Of a stretch of DNA of 64,000 nt, positions 17,079-24,906 are shown piece after piece. How positions within the stretch are numbered: the stretch's first letter is position 1; each line of letters starts with the position of its first letter. The notes beneath the pieces are model-generated. The model did not search any database. It saw only the letters and a list, made by a program, of their open reading frames with translations, and was not told the DNA's origin. The position numbers and the translations under genes were made by a program. The stretch is from CAWHQZ01 sp963831645 (lineage in GTDB: Bacteria > Pseudomonadota > Alphaproteobacteria > Rhizobiales > Aestuariivirgaceae): assembly GCA_963831645.1 (NCBI GenBank), contig CAWHQZ010000014.1, positions 1 to 64,000 on the forward strand, given 5' to 3'.

Positions 17079-19538
17079 ATGGCCTACAAGCGTCAAATCG
17101 ACCGTCTGCCGATCATTCCGGCCGATGCAACGAAACACAACGTGGTGTGCCACTACTGCATCGTGGGCTGCGGCTATCACGCTTACAGCTGGCCCGTGAA
17201 CAAGCAGGGAGGCACGGCGCCCGATCAAAATGCGCTCGGCGCCGACCTCTCCAAGCAGCAGGGGCCGGAAACCACGGCCTGGTATTCGCCATCGATGTAC
17301 AACATCGTCAAGCAGGACGGCCGGGACGTGCACATCGTCATCAAGCCGGACCGTGAATGTTCGGTCAATTCCGGTCTCGGCTCCATTCGCGGCGCCCGCA
17401 TGGCCGAGATGAGCTATTCGGAGGCGCGCTCCACCCAGCAGCAGCGGCTGACCGATCCCATGGTGTGGCGCTACGGCCAGATGCAGCCGACCTCGTGGGA
17501 AGATGCGCTCGATCTCGTCGCCCGCGTCACGGCGGCGGTCATCAAGGAGCAGGGAGAGGACGGGCTCTTCGTTTCCGCCTTCGATCACGGCGGCGCCGGC
17601 GGCGGCTACGAGAACACCTGGGGCACCGGCAAGCTCTATTTCGGCGCCATGAAGGTCAAGAACATCCGCATTCACAATCGCCCGGCCTACAATTCCGAGG
17701 TGCATGCCACGCGCGACATGGGAGTGGGCGAGCTCAACAACTGTTATGAGGATGCCGAGCTCGCAGACACCCTCGTAGCCGTCGGCACCAATGCACTGGA
17801 GACCCAGACCAACTACTTCCTCAATCACTGGGTGCCCAACCTGCGCGGCGCCTCGCTCGACAAGAAGAAGCAACAGCTGCCGGACGAGCCCCACGAGCAG
17901 GCGCGCATCGTCATCGTCGACCCGCGCCGTACGGTCACGGTGAGTGCCTGCGAGGCGGAGGCCGGCAAGGACCGCGTGTTGCACCTCGCCGTCAATTCCG
18001 GCACCGATCTCGCCTTGTTCAACGCCTGGCTCACCTACATCGCGGAACAGGGCTGGACCGACAAGGATTTCATCGCCGGCTCGACCGCCGATTTCGACAA
18101 GGCGGTGGCAGCCAACACGACGAGCCTCGAGGAGGCCGCGAAGATCACCGGTCTCACCGTCGACCAGATCAGGCAGTCGGCGGCCTGGATCGCCGAGCCC
18201 AAAGACGGCAAGCGGCGCCGCACCATGTTCGCCTACGAGAAGGGTCTCATCTGGGGCAACGACAACTATCGCACCAATGCTGCGCTGGTGAACGTGGCGC
18301 TGGCGACCGGCAACGTCGGCCGCGAGGGAGGCGGATGTGTGCGCATGGGCGGGCACCAGGAAGGCTACGTGCGCCCGGGCGATGCCCATGTCGGCCGTCC
18401 GGCAGCTTATGTCGACAAGCTGCTGATCGAAGGCAAGGGCGGGGTTCACCATATCTGGGCCTGCGACCACTACAAGACCACGCTCAACGCCCATCGCTTC
18501 AAGCAAACCTACAAGAAGCGCACGGACATGGTGAAGGATGCCATGTCCGCTGTGCCCTGGGGCGACCGCACGGCATTGGTCGAGGCGATCATGGGGGCCA
18601 TCCGAAGCGGCGGCTTGTTCTCGGTCGACGTCGACATCGTTCCGACCCAGATCGGCCAGGCGAGCCACGTATGGCTTCCCGCCGCGACTTCGGGAGAGAT
18701 GAACCTGACGTCGATGAACGGTGAACGGCGCATGCGCCTCACCGAGCGCTACATGGACCCGCCGGGTCAGGCCATGGCCGACTGCCTGATCGCGGCGCGC
18801 ATCGCCAATCATATGGAGCGCGTGCTGCGCGAGATGGGCGACGGCGCGTACGCCGATCAGTTCAAGGGCTTCGACTGGAAGACCGACGAAGACGCCTTCA
18901 TGGACGGCTACCACAAGAACGCCGGTGGCGGCGAGTTCGTCACCTACGAGCGCCTGCGCGCGATGGGCACCAACGGTTTCCAGGAGCCGGCGGTCGATTT
19001 CAAGGACGGCAAGATCGTCGGCACCAGGCGCCTCTATACCGACGGCAAGTTCGGCGCCAAGGACGGCAAGGCGCATTTCATGGAAGCCCAGTGGCGCGGC
19101 CTGCAGGCGCCCGGCAAGGAGGAACAGAAGGCCAAGTTCAAGTATCTGATCAACAACGGGCGCACCAACCATGTTTGGCAGAACGCCTATCTCGATCAGC
19201 AGAACGACCTCGTCATGGACCGCTGGCCCTATCCGTTCATCCAGATAAGTCCCGACGACATGGCGGAACTCGGCGTCAAGGAAGGCGACCTGGTCGAGGT
19301 CTACAACGACGAAGGATCGACCCAGGCCATGGCGTATCCGACTCCGACGGCGAGAAAGGGCGAGACCTTCATGCTCTTTGCCTATCCGACCGGCGTGCAA
19401 GGCAACGTCATCAACGAGGGAACGAACGAGCTGATACTGCCGAACTACAAGCAGACCTGGGCGAACATCCGGAAAATCTCCGATGCGCCGGAAGGTGTGA
19501 GACACCTGACGTTCAAGTCGCAGGAGTACTCCGCCTAG
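17079..19538 (+). CDS. aioA: Arsenite oxidase large subunit, molybdopterin protein
   Basis: An 819-residue molybdenum bis-MGD enzyme of the DMSO-reductase family that oxidises arsenite to arsenate in the periplasm. The [3Fe-4S] cluster motif is CHYCIVGC (Cys24, Cys27, Cys31) with no fourth Cys, as expected for AioA. Substrate-channel segments FDHGGAGGGYENTWGTG and GGHQEGY are present. Length matches known AioA (about 820-830). It begins 14 bases after aioB. The open frame extends far upstream through aioB, but the ATG at 17079 has GAGGGAGG before it. No cytochrome c or moeA gene follows. Confidence 0.95.
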   Translation: MAYKRQIDRLPIIPADATKHNVVCHYCIVGCGYHAYSWPVNKQGGTAPDQNALGADLSKQQGPETTAWYSPSMYNIVKQDGRDVHIVIKPDRECSVNSGLGSIRGARMAEMSYSEARSTQQQRLTDPMVWRYGQMQPTSWEDALDLVARVTAAVIKEQGEDGLFVSAFDHGGAGGGYENTWGTGKLYFGAMKVKNIRIHNRPAYNSEVHATRDMGVGELNNCYEDAELADTLVAVGTNALETQTNYFLNHWVPNLRGASLDKKKQQLPDEPHEQARIVIVDPRRTVTVSACEAEAGKDRVLHLAVNSGTDLALFNAWLTYIAEQGWTDKDFIAGSTADFDKAVAANTTSLEEAAKITGLTVDQIRQSAAWIAEPKDGKRRRTMFAYEKGLIWGNDNYRTNAALVNVALATGNVGREGGGCVRMGGHQEGYVRPGDAHVGRPAAYVDKLLIEGKGGVHHIWACDHYKTTLNAHRFKQTYKKRTDMVKDAMSAVPWGDRTALVEAIMGAIRSGGLFSVDVDIVPTQIGQASHVWLPAATSGEMNLTSMNGERRMRLTERYMDPPGQAMADCLIAARIANHMERVLREMGDGAYADQFKGFDWKTDEDAFMDGYHKNAGGGEFVTYERLRAMGTNGFQEPAVDFKDGKIVGTRRLYTDGKFGAKDGKAHFMEAQWRGLQAPGKEEQKAKFKYLINNGRTNHVWQNAYLDQQNDLVMDRWPYPFIQISPDDMAELGVKEGDLVEVYNDEGSTQAMAYPTPTARKGETFMLFAYPTGVQGNVINEGTNELILPNYKQTWANIRKISDAPEGVRHLTFKSQEYSA

Positions 19539-19549
19539 CAAGAAACCTA

Positions 19550-19571
19550 TATTTCCATATTTTTAGAAATA
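19550..19571. promoter_or_regulatory. Candidate ArsR operator (inverted repeat)
   Basis: TATTTC (19550-19555) and GAAATA (19566-19571) are exact reverse complements with a 10-base AT-rich spacer, an island of low GC in a GC-rich region. It lies just before the second arsR gene, where autoregulation is expected. The spacing is inside what a winged-helix dimer could span. Binding is inferred. Confidence 0.45.
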
Positions 19572-19588
19572 CGGTTTACTTCGCGCCG

Positions 19589-19915
19589 ATGTTGCGCTAC
19601 CGCTCAGTCATGAAACTCATCGACGCAGCGGCAGAACTCGAGGCGCTGGGAAATCCCACCCGGCTTCAGGTGTTCCGTATTCTGGTCAGGGCCGGGGAAA
19701 ATGGCCTGCCGGTAGGGCGGCTCCAGCAGAAGGTCGGGGCGGCGGCGTCCACCTTGTCGCACCATTTGCAGAAGCTGGTTCAGGTCGGTCTGGTCACTCA
19801 GGAACGTCAGGGCACAACGCTCATCTGTCGCGCAAGTTTCATCGGGATGCAGGCGCTCGTCGACTTCCTGGTCGATGAGTGCTGCGCCGACATGGTGGAG
19901 ACGTCAGCAGCGTAA
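19589..19915 (+). CDS. arsR: Second ArsR-family repressor
   Basis: A winged-helix regulator of about 101-108 residues. The core ALGNPTRLQVFRILVRAGENG and the recognition helix region AAASTLSHHLQKLVQVGLV match ArsR. A vicinal Cys pair lies in DECCADM near the C terminus, similar in place to the Cys cluster of the first ArsR but without its third Cys. Start is ambiguous between ATG 19589 and ATG 19610; neither has a good ribosome binding site. It lies between aioA and the FAD protein and probably controls the downstream export genes. Confidence 0.82.
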   Translation: MLRYRSVMKLIDAAAELEALGNPTRLQVFRILVRAGENGLPVGRLQQKVGAAASTLSHHLQKLVQVGLVTQERQGTTLICRASFIGMQALVDFLVDECCADMVETSAA

Positions 19916-19965
19916 TTTTTTTGCCTAATAGTTCGATCATGCCGGAAATATGGAAGGAACGCCAC

Positions 19966-21276
19966 ATGCACAGAAGGCTCGCGATCATCGGAGCAGGCCC
20001 GGTAGGGCTCGCAGCGGCGGCCCACGCGGCCGAGCGGGGCATCGAGACGATTGTGCTCGAACAAGGCGAAACGGTGGGCGACAACGTGCGCCGTTGGGGC
20101 CATGTGAAGCTCTTTTCCTCCTGGGAGCACAATATCGACCGGGCCGCGGACCGGCTCCTGACGGCCACCGGCTGGAACCGCCCCGATCCGGCGCACTATC
20201 CGAACGGCAGTGAGCTCTGCGAGCGGTACCTCGAGCCGCTGGCCCGGCATCCCTTTCTCGCCGGAGCCCTGAAGCTCGGTCACCGGGTGACGGCCGTCAG
20301 CCGCCTCGGGCTCGACAAGACCAAGACAGGCGGGAGAACCGAGGCGCCCTTCGTCATCGAAGCCATTGCCCGATCACGGCCGATGACGATCGTCGCCCAA
20401 GCCGCCATCGACGCTTCCGGTGCCTGGCACAACCCCAATCCCGCCGGCGCCAACGGCCTGCCCGCTCACGGCGAGAAGGAAAACCGGGCCCACATCCAAT
20501 ACGGCATGCCCGATGTTCTCGGGGCAGAGAGGGGCCGGTATGCCGGCAAGGCCGTGGCTGTCCTCGGCGGCGGTCACTCGGCCATCGGCACGCTGATCGA
20601 TCTGGTCGAGCTCGGGCGCCACGCGCCGGGCACCCGGCCCCATTGGCTGTTGCGCGCCGACGACCCTGAGAAATCCTTCGGCGGAGGTGACGCGGACGGC
20701 CTCGCAGCCCGTGGCGCTCTCGGCAAGATCTTCGCTTCACTGATCGATGAGCGCCGCATCAGCGTAAATCTCGGCTTCAAAGTGAAGTCGATCACCAACG
20801 GCAGCGGTTGTCTGCAAATCCATAGCGGCGAGAAGAGCCTCGCCGTCGAGGAGCTTGTCGTCGCGACCGGTGTGCGGCCCGACCTCTCCTTCCTGGGTGA
20901 GCTGCGCCTCGGCCTCGATCCGATGCTCGACTGCGCCCCCGGCATTGCGGAGCTGATCGATCCCAACGTGCACAGTTGCGGGACGGTGCCTCCCCATGGC
21001 GCACGTGAGCTCACGCTCGCTGAGCCCCGCTTCTACATCGCCGGCATGAAATCCTATGGTCGGGCGCCGACGTTCCTCATGATGACCGGCTACGAGCAGG
21101 TGAGGTCGCTGGTGGCGAACATCGCCGGGGACGATGCAGCGGCCCGGCGCGGCGAGCTGGTGTTGCCGGAGACGGGCGTTTGCTCGGCGGCCGACTTCTA
21201 CAAAATCGCCTGCTGCGGTCCCTCGAAGAATCAGCAGTCGGCTCCCTGTTGCGGGCCGTCGGCCGCCAATGGCTGA
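19966..21276 (+). CDS. FAD-dependent NAD(P)-binding oxidoreductase of arsenic island (ArsO-like)
   Basis: A 436-residue flavoprotein. The FAD-binding fingerprint IIGAGPVGLAAAAHA is at the N terminus and a second Rossmann motif VLGGGHSAIG near residue 190 suggests NAD(P)H. Most of the C-terminal tail is Cys-rich (CSAAD, ACCGPS, PCCGPS). Related flavoproteins occur in ars clusters beside MFS exporters, sometimes named ArsO; the reaction is not established. GGAAGGA before the ATG at 19966 decides the start over 19879. The stop overlaps the exporter start, indicating coupled translation. Confidence 0.75.
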   Translation: MHRRLAIIGAGPVGLAAAAHAAERGIETIVLEQGETVGDNVRRWGHVKLFSSWEHNIDRAADRLLTATGWNRPDPAHYPNGSELCERYLEPLARHPFLAGALKLGHRVTAVSRLGLDKTKTGGRTEAPFVIEAIARSRPMTIVAQAAIDASGAWHNPNPAGANGLPAHGEKENRAHIQYGMPDVLGAERGRYAGKAVAVLGGGHSAIGTLIDLVELGRHAPGTRPHWLLRADDPEKSFGGGDADGLAARGALGKIFASLIDERRISVNLGFKVKSITNGSGCLQIHSGEKSLAVEELVVATGVRPDLSFLGELRLGLDPMLDCAPGIAELIDPNVHSCGTVPPHGARELTLAEPRFYIAGMKSYGRAPTFLMMTGYEQVRSLVANIAGDDAAARRGELVLPETGVCSAADFYKIACCGPSKNQQSAPCCGPSAANG

Positions 21277-22471
21277 AGCGTCAGCCGCGGCAGTGGTCGC
21301 GGGTCGGAGCTTTGGGCTGCCGGCGATCGTCCTCGGCATCCTGCAAACGATCGCCTACGGTACGCTCTATTATCCCTTCACCGTGCTCAAGCAGCCGATG
21401 GCGGAGAGCGGCATCGACACGCGCTTGCTGCTCAGCGGATTGTCGGCGGCGTTCCTCATCGGCGCACTCCTGGCGCCGCGGGTCGGCCGGGCAATCGACG
21501 GCTGGGACGGGCGCAAGGTCATGGCGCTCGGCTCCCTCTCCGGCGGCCTGGCCTGTGCCGCATTCGCGCTCTCCTACAATCCTGCCTTCCTGTTGCTCGC
21601 CACGGTCTTCCTGGGCCTGGCATTTGCCGCCACGCTCTATGATGCGGCCTTCGCCACCGTCGTTCGCGTAGCGCCGGGCGATGGTCGACGCGCCATCACC
21701 GTCATCACCCTCATCGCCGGCCTGGCCTCGACGGTGTTCTGGCCGGTCACCCATTGGCTCGAGAGCGGCTATGGCTGGCAGGCGACGTGGCTCGCCTATG
21801 CCGCCCTCAATTGCCTCATCGCCGCGCCCGCCTACGCCTTCCTCCTGCCCCCTCCCGCTGCCATGCCGGTCTACCGGCAGAGCGCCGGCGAACCCCTGCC
21901 CGTCGTCTCCCGCGCCGGACGGCGCGCCTTCGTTCTGCTCGCGATCGTGTTCTCCGCCGCCGCGCTGGTCACCGCCGCCATGTCGATCCACGTCATCGAC
22001 ATCCTCAAACGCGCCGGCCTCGATGCCACGCTTGCAGTGGCAGCCGCCTCGATCATCGGTCCGGCGCAGGTCATGGGCCGGCTCCTCGAGCTCTTCCTGT
22101 CGCGGCGCGTGCCCGCCACGGCCACCGCGATATTCGCCGCCGCCTGCCTGCCCGTCTCGCTCGTCATCCTGCTCAGCCCCGGGAGCTTCGCCGCCGGTGC
22201 GTGGTTCGCGCTGCTCTACGGTCTGGCGAACGGCCTCATGACCATCGTCCGCGGCGCCCTGCCGCTCCTTATCTTCGGCTCGAAGGGCTATGGCGGGTTG
22301 ATGGGCCGGCTCGCCCGACCGCAGCTCGTGGCCGAATCCGTCGCCCCCGCGGCGTCGGCCATCGCGATCGCCTCGCTCGGCGACAGGGCGTCGATCTCGC
22401 TGCTGTTGGCCCTCGCCGTGGTGGGCCTCATCGCCATGCTCATGCTCGCGATCAGGAGTCGCAGCCCGTAG
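21269..22471 (+). CDS. MFS transporter, probable arsenic exporter
   Basis: A 400-residue major facilitator protein with about 12 hydrophobic segments and the MFS loop APRVGRAIDGWDGRKVM between segments 2 and 3. MFS exporters of arsenite or arsenicals (for example ArsK in Agrobacterium, ArsJ elsewhere) occur in such islands; which type this is cannot be decided by eye. The ATG overlaps the flavoprotein gene by 8 bases, so the frame start at 21134 was rejected. Last gene of the rightward arsenic run. Confidence 0.78.
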   Translation: MAEASAAAVVAGRSFGLPAIVLGILQTIAYGTLYYPFTVLKQPMAESGIDTRLLLSGLSAAFLIGALLAPRVGRAIDGWDGRKVMALGSLSGGLACAAFALSYNPAFLLLATVFLGLAFAATLYDAAFATVVRVAPGDGRRAITVITLIAGLASTVFWPVTHWLESGYGWQATWLAYAALNCLIAAPAYAFLLPPPAAMPVYRQSAGEPLPVVSRAGRRAFVLLAIVFSAAALVTAAMSIHVIDILKRAGLDATLAVAAASIIGPAQVMGRLLELFLSRRVPATATAIFAAACLPVSLVILLSPGSFAAGAWFALLYGLANGLMTIVRGALPLLIFGSKGYGGLMGRLARPQLVAESVAPAASAIAIASLGDRASISLLLALAVVGLIAMLMLAIRSRSP

Positions 22472-22498
22472 GCTGGGCGCTACGCGCATCGCCGGCCC

Positions 22499-22528
22499 TT
22501 GAAACTATAATGCAGCGTGTTATAGTTT
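22499..22528 (+). promoter_or_regulatory. Promoter and operator of toxin-antitoxin pair
   Basis: A perfect inverted repeat, AAACTATAA (22502-22510) and TTATAGTTT (22520-22528), overlaps a plausible promoter TTGAAA-N16-TATAGT (22499-22526). This arrangement, about 20 bases before the toxin gene, suits autorepression by a toxin-antitoxin complex. Promoter strength and binding are inferred. Confidence 0.6.
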
Positions 22529-22549
22529 GCCGCGATCTGGGGAAGGGGC

Positions 22550-22933
22550 GTGCGGGTCTTTAAGACCAAGTGGTTTGTGCGCTTTGCGCGCAAGGAACGG
22601 ATCACGGATCGCACGCTCTGGGATGCGGTCGACCGGGCCGACCGCGGCCTGATCGATGCCGGGCTCGGCGGCGGCGTGATCAAGCAGCGCGTGGCGCGTT
22701 CAGGGCAAAGCAGGTCCGGCGGCTATCGCACCATCGTGGTCTATCGGACCAAGACGCGGGCCATCTTTGTCTTTGGGTTCGCCAAGAGCGGTAAGGCGGA
22801 CCTCCATCCGGACGAGCTCGAAGGCTACCGCGAGCTGGCGAAAGTTTACCTCGCGAAGGGCGAGACTGACATGGACGGTTACGTCGCCGAGGGCGCACTA
22901 ACGGAGGTGATGGACGATGGCGAAGAGGACTAG
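22550..22933 (+). CDS. HigB/RelE-like toxin
   Basis: A 127-residue protein of the RelE-like type II toxin family (Pfam RelE, HigB-2 type), expected to cleave ribosome-bound mRNA. Family features are the N-terminal RVFKTKWFVRFARKE, the central GGGVIKQRVARSGQSRSGGYRTIV and FVFGFAKSGKADL. It begins with GTG after GGGGAAGGGG. The frame is intact. Its 3' end overlaps the antitoxin start by 17 bases, the usual toxin-first order of this subfamily. Confidence 0.82.
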   Translation: MRVFKTKWFVRFARKERITDRTLWDAVDRADRGLIDAGLGGGVIKQRVARSGQSRSGGYRTIVVYRTKTRAIFVFGFAKSGKADLHPDELEGYRELAKVYLAKGETDMDGYVAEGALTEVMDDGEED

Positions 22934-23254
22934 GAGCTCCGGCAAGTATCGCAGCGAGGCCATGGCGGCCTTGCACGAGGCGGCCGAGGATTTGCACCGG
23001 GCAGGAGGGATCGACAAGCTGACCATGCGTCGGCTCGACCTGCTGTGCCTGAACTCTTAGTCGAGGACCTTAATGCCCGAGAAATTCAGGCGCTACGCGA
23101 GAAGGCCGGCGTGAGCCAGGGCGTGTTTGCGCGCGTTCTCAACGTGAAACCGGGATTGATCAGCCAGTGGGAGCGTGGCGAGCGCCGACCTTCTGGGCCA
23201 TCCCTGAAGCTGTTGTCTTTGATCAAGGCCAAGGGTTTCGAAGCCGTCGTCTAG
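22917..23254 (+). pseudogene. HigA-like XRE antitoxin, frameshifted
   Basis: The N-terminal frame (MAKRTRSSGKYRSEAMAAL...MRRLDLLCL) ends at a stop at 23060. The C-terminal helix-turn-helix half (REIQALREKAGVSQGVFARV, LISQWERGERRPSG) continues in another frame from 23045. Restoring one missing base around 23050-23060 gives a single 112-residue antitoxin of normal length. Alternatively the C-terminal half could be made alone from GTG 23045 by coupled re-initiation, which would still supply the DNA-binding domain. Confidence 0.75.
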
Positions 23255-23506
23255 ATCTAGACCGCGCACTCGAACTCGTGGGGGCATTCCCGATGCGCGC
23301 CATTGATATTTTCTGGCTTGCGGTGGCAACCCTACTTTAGGTAGGCGCGGCGAGCTGATTTGGGCGTGTAGTGACGACCTTGGGTATTTGAGTTCTGGCC
23401 TGTAGCCGGTTTGGGTAGCGACTTGGGTAAAAGACTTGAGTAGAGCAGGTTTGTAGCTGCACTACCCCATTGATATTTGAAGAATTAAGATCAACCTTCA
23501 AGGGGG

Positions 23507-23582
23507 TGGTGGAGCAGAGGGGGATCGAACCCCTGACCTCGGCATTGCGAACGCCGCGCTCTCCCAACTGAGCTACTGCCCC
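23507..23582 (-). tRNA. tRNA-Ala (anticodon CGC)
   Basis: Read leftward the gene begins GGGGCAGTAGCTCAG and ends with an encoded CCA. The acceptor arms GGGGCAG and CTGCTCC pair with one G-U. The D arm, a 5-base anticodon stem with loop TTCGCAA (anticodon CGC at 23547-23549) and the T arm with TTCGATC are all present. It is the isoacceptor for GCG codons. The 250 bases between it and the antitoxin gene hold nothing I recognise. Confidence 0.95.
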
Positions 23583-23698
23583 TTTGCGCTGGCCAGGGCC
23601 GGCGCTTTCTATGCTTCGCATCCTTCGCCTGTCAAGAATGGCACTTTGGCGGAATATCCTCTAGATGTGCGTGGGGCTTGCTGCGAGGACCCACGACC

Positions 23699-23989
23699 AT
23701 GAACCCGTTCATCTGGCTAATCCTGACGATCATCCAGATCTACATCTGGGTGGTTATCGCCATGGTCATCATGTCGTGGCTGCTGGCCTTCAACGTCGTC
23801 AACATGCAGAACAACTTCGTGCGCCAGGTATCCTATGTGCTGGCGCAGCTGACCGAGCCGCTGCTCGAGCCGATCCGCCGCTACACGCCGAATCTCGGGG
23901 GGCTCGATATCTCACCGCTGGTCCTGTTGCTCGGACTGTATTTCCTGCAGCGGCTGATCGTCTACTATCTGCCGGCCGCCATCGTCTGA
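23699..23989 (+). CDS. YggT-family membrane protein
   Basis: A 96-residue inner-membrane protein with two hydrophobic segments, FIWLILTIIQIYIWVVIAMV near the start and ISPLVLLLGLYFLQRLIVYY near the end, joined by the family signature LTEPLLEPIRRYTPN. YggT proteins are linked to osmotic tolerance and cell-division or membrane organisation in other bacteria. The internal ATG at 23699 starts the family match. It lies 13 bases before folD, on the same strand. Confidence 0.85.
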   Translation: MNPFIWLILTIIQIYIWVVIAMVIMSWLLAFNVVNMQNNFVRQVSYVLAQLTEPLLEPIRRYTPNLGGLDISPLVLLLGLYFLQRLIVYYLPAAIV

Positions 23990-24002
23990 CAGTCGGCACA
24001 GG

Positions 24003-24890
24003 ATGAACGCCAGGATCATCGATGGCAAAGCCATCGCGGCGGGGCTGCGTGCCCGCGTCGCAACGGCCGTGCGAGAGCTCAAGCAAAGCCACCGGCTCGT
24101 GCCCGGGCTTGCCGTGGTGCTCGTTGGGGAAAACCCGGCAAGCAAGGTCTATGTCGCCAACAAGGCCCGGCAGACGGTGGAAGCCGGCATGCAATCCTGG
24201 GAGTATCGTGTCGCGTCGACGGCGCCGGAAGAGGAGGTGCTGGGCCTCGTCGACAAGCTGAACCGGGACCGAAATGTTCACGGCATCCTGGTCCAGCTGC
24301 CGCTACCGAAGCACATCGACGCGGCCAAGGTGATCAACGCTCTCGATCCCGGAAAGGATGTCGACGGATTTCACGTGATCAACGCCGGCCGGCTTGCCAC
24401 CGGACAGGATGGCCTCGTTCCATGCACGCCGGTTGGCTGCGTGATCCTCGCCAAACATGTCCTCGGTCGGCTCGAAGGGCTCGAAGCGGTGGTTGTCGGG
24501 CGCTCGAACATCGTCGGCAAGCCGCTGGCGCAACTGCTGCTGGCGGAAAACTGCACCGTCACCATCGCTCATTCGCGCTCCCGCGAGCTGCCCTCCGTCT
24601 GCCGCCGCGCCGACCTGCTCATCGCTGCGGTGGGGCGGCCGGAGATGGTCAAGGGAAACTGGGTGAAGCCCGGAGCGTGTATCATCGATGTGGGCATCAA
24701 CCGGGTGGAGGTGAACGGCAAGGCGAAGCTGGTCGGCGATTGCGACTTCGCGGAATGCTCGAAAGTCGCCGGCTCGATAACGCCGGTGCCCGGCGGGGTC
24801 GGACCCATGACCATTGCCTGCCTCCTGCGGAGCACCGTCCGGGCGGCCGCAACGCAGTCGGGCGTCGCAGTGCCGGAAATGAATCCATGA
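24003..24890 (+). CDS. folD: Bifunctional methylenetetrahydrofolate dehydrogenase/cyclohydrolase
   Basis: A 295-residue FolD that interconverts methylene-, methenyl- and formyl-tetrahydrofolate in the cytoplasm. Family signatures are VGENPASKVYVANKARQ, with the Tyr and Lys of the active site, GILVQLPLPKHID, and the Rossmann part VVGRSNIVGKPLAQLL. ITPVPGGVGPMTI closes the domain. It follows yggT and runs convergently toward typA, 16 bases away. Confidence 0.95.
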   Translation: MNARIIDGKAIAAGLRARVATAVRELKQSHRLVPGLAVVLVGENPASKVYVANKARQTVEAGMQSWEYRVASTAPEEEVLGLVDKLNRDRNVHGILVQLPLPKHIDAAKVINALDPGKDVDGFHVINAGRLATGQDGLVPCTPVGCVILAKHVLGRLEGLEAVVVGRSNIVGKPLAQLLLAENCTVTIAHSRSRELPSVCRRADLLIAAVGRPEMVKGNWVKPGACIIDVGINRVEVNGKAKLVGDCDFAECSKVAGSITPVPGGVGPMTIACLLRSTVRAAATQSGVAVPEMNP

Positions 24891-24906
24891 AGGGCCGGCC
24901 CTTGGT

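Noticed and set aside
16461..19538. A 1025-codon open frame covering aioA and reading upstream through aioB
   Set aside because: The part before 17079 is Arg-rich and antagonistic to the well-supported aioB frame; a ribosome binding site and family match place the aioA start at 17079.
17037..19541. An 834-codon leftward frame opposite aioA
   Set aside because: Mirror frame of aioA in GC-rich DNA; no motif and no ribosome binding site.
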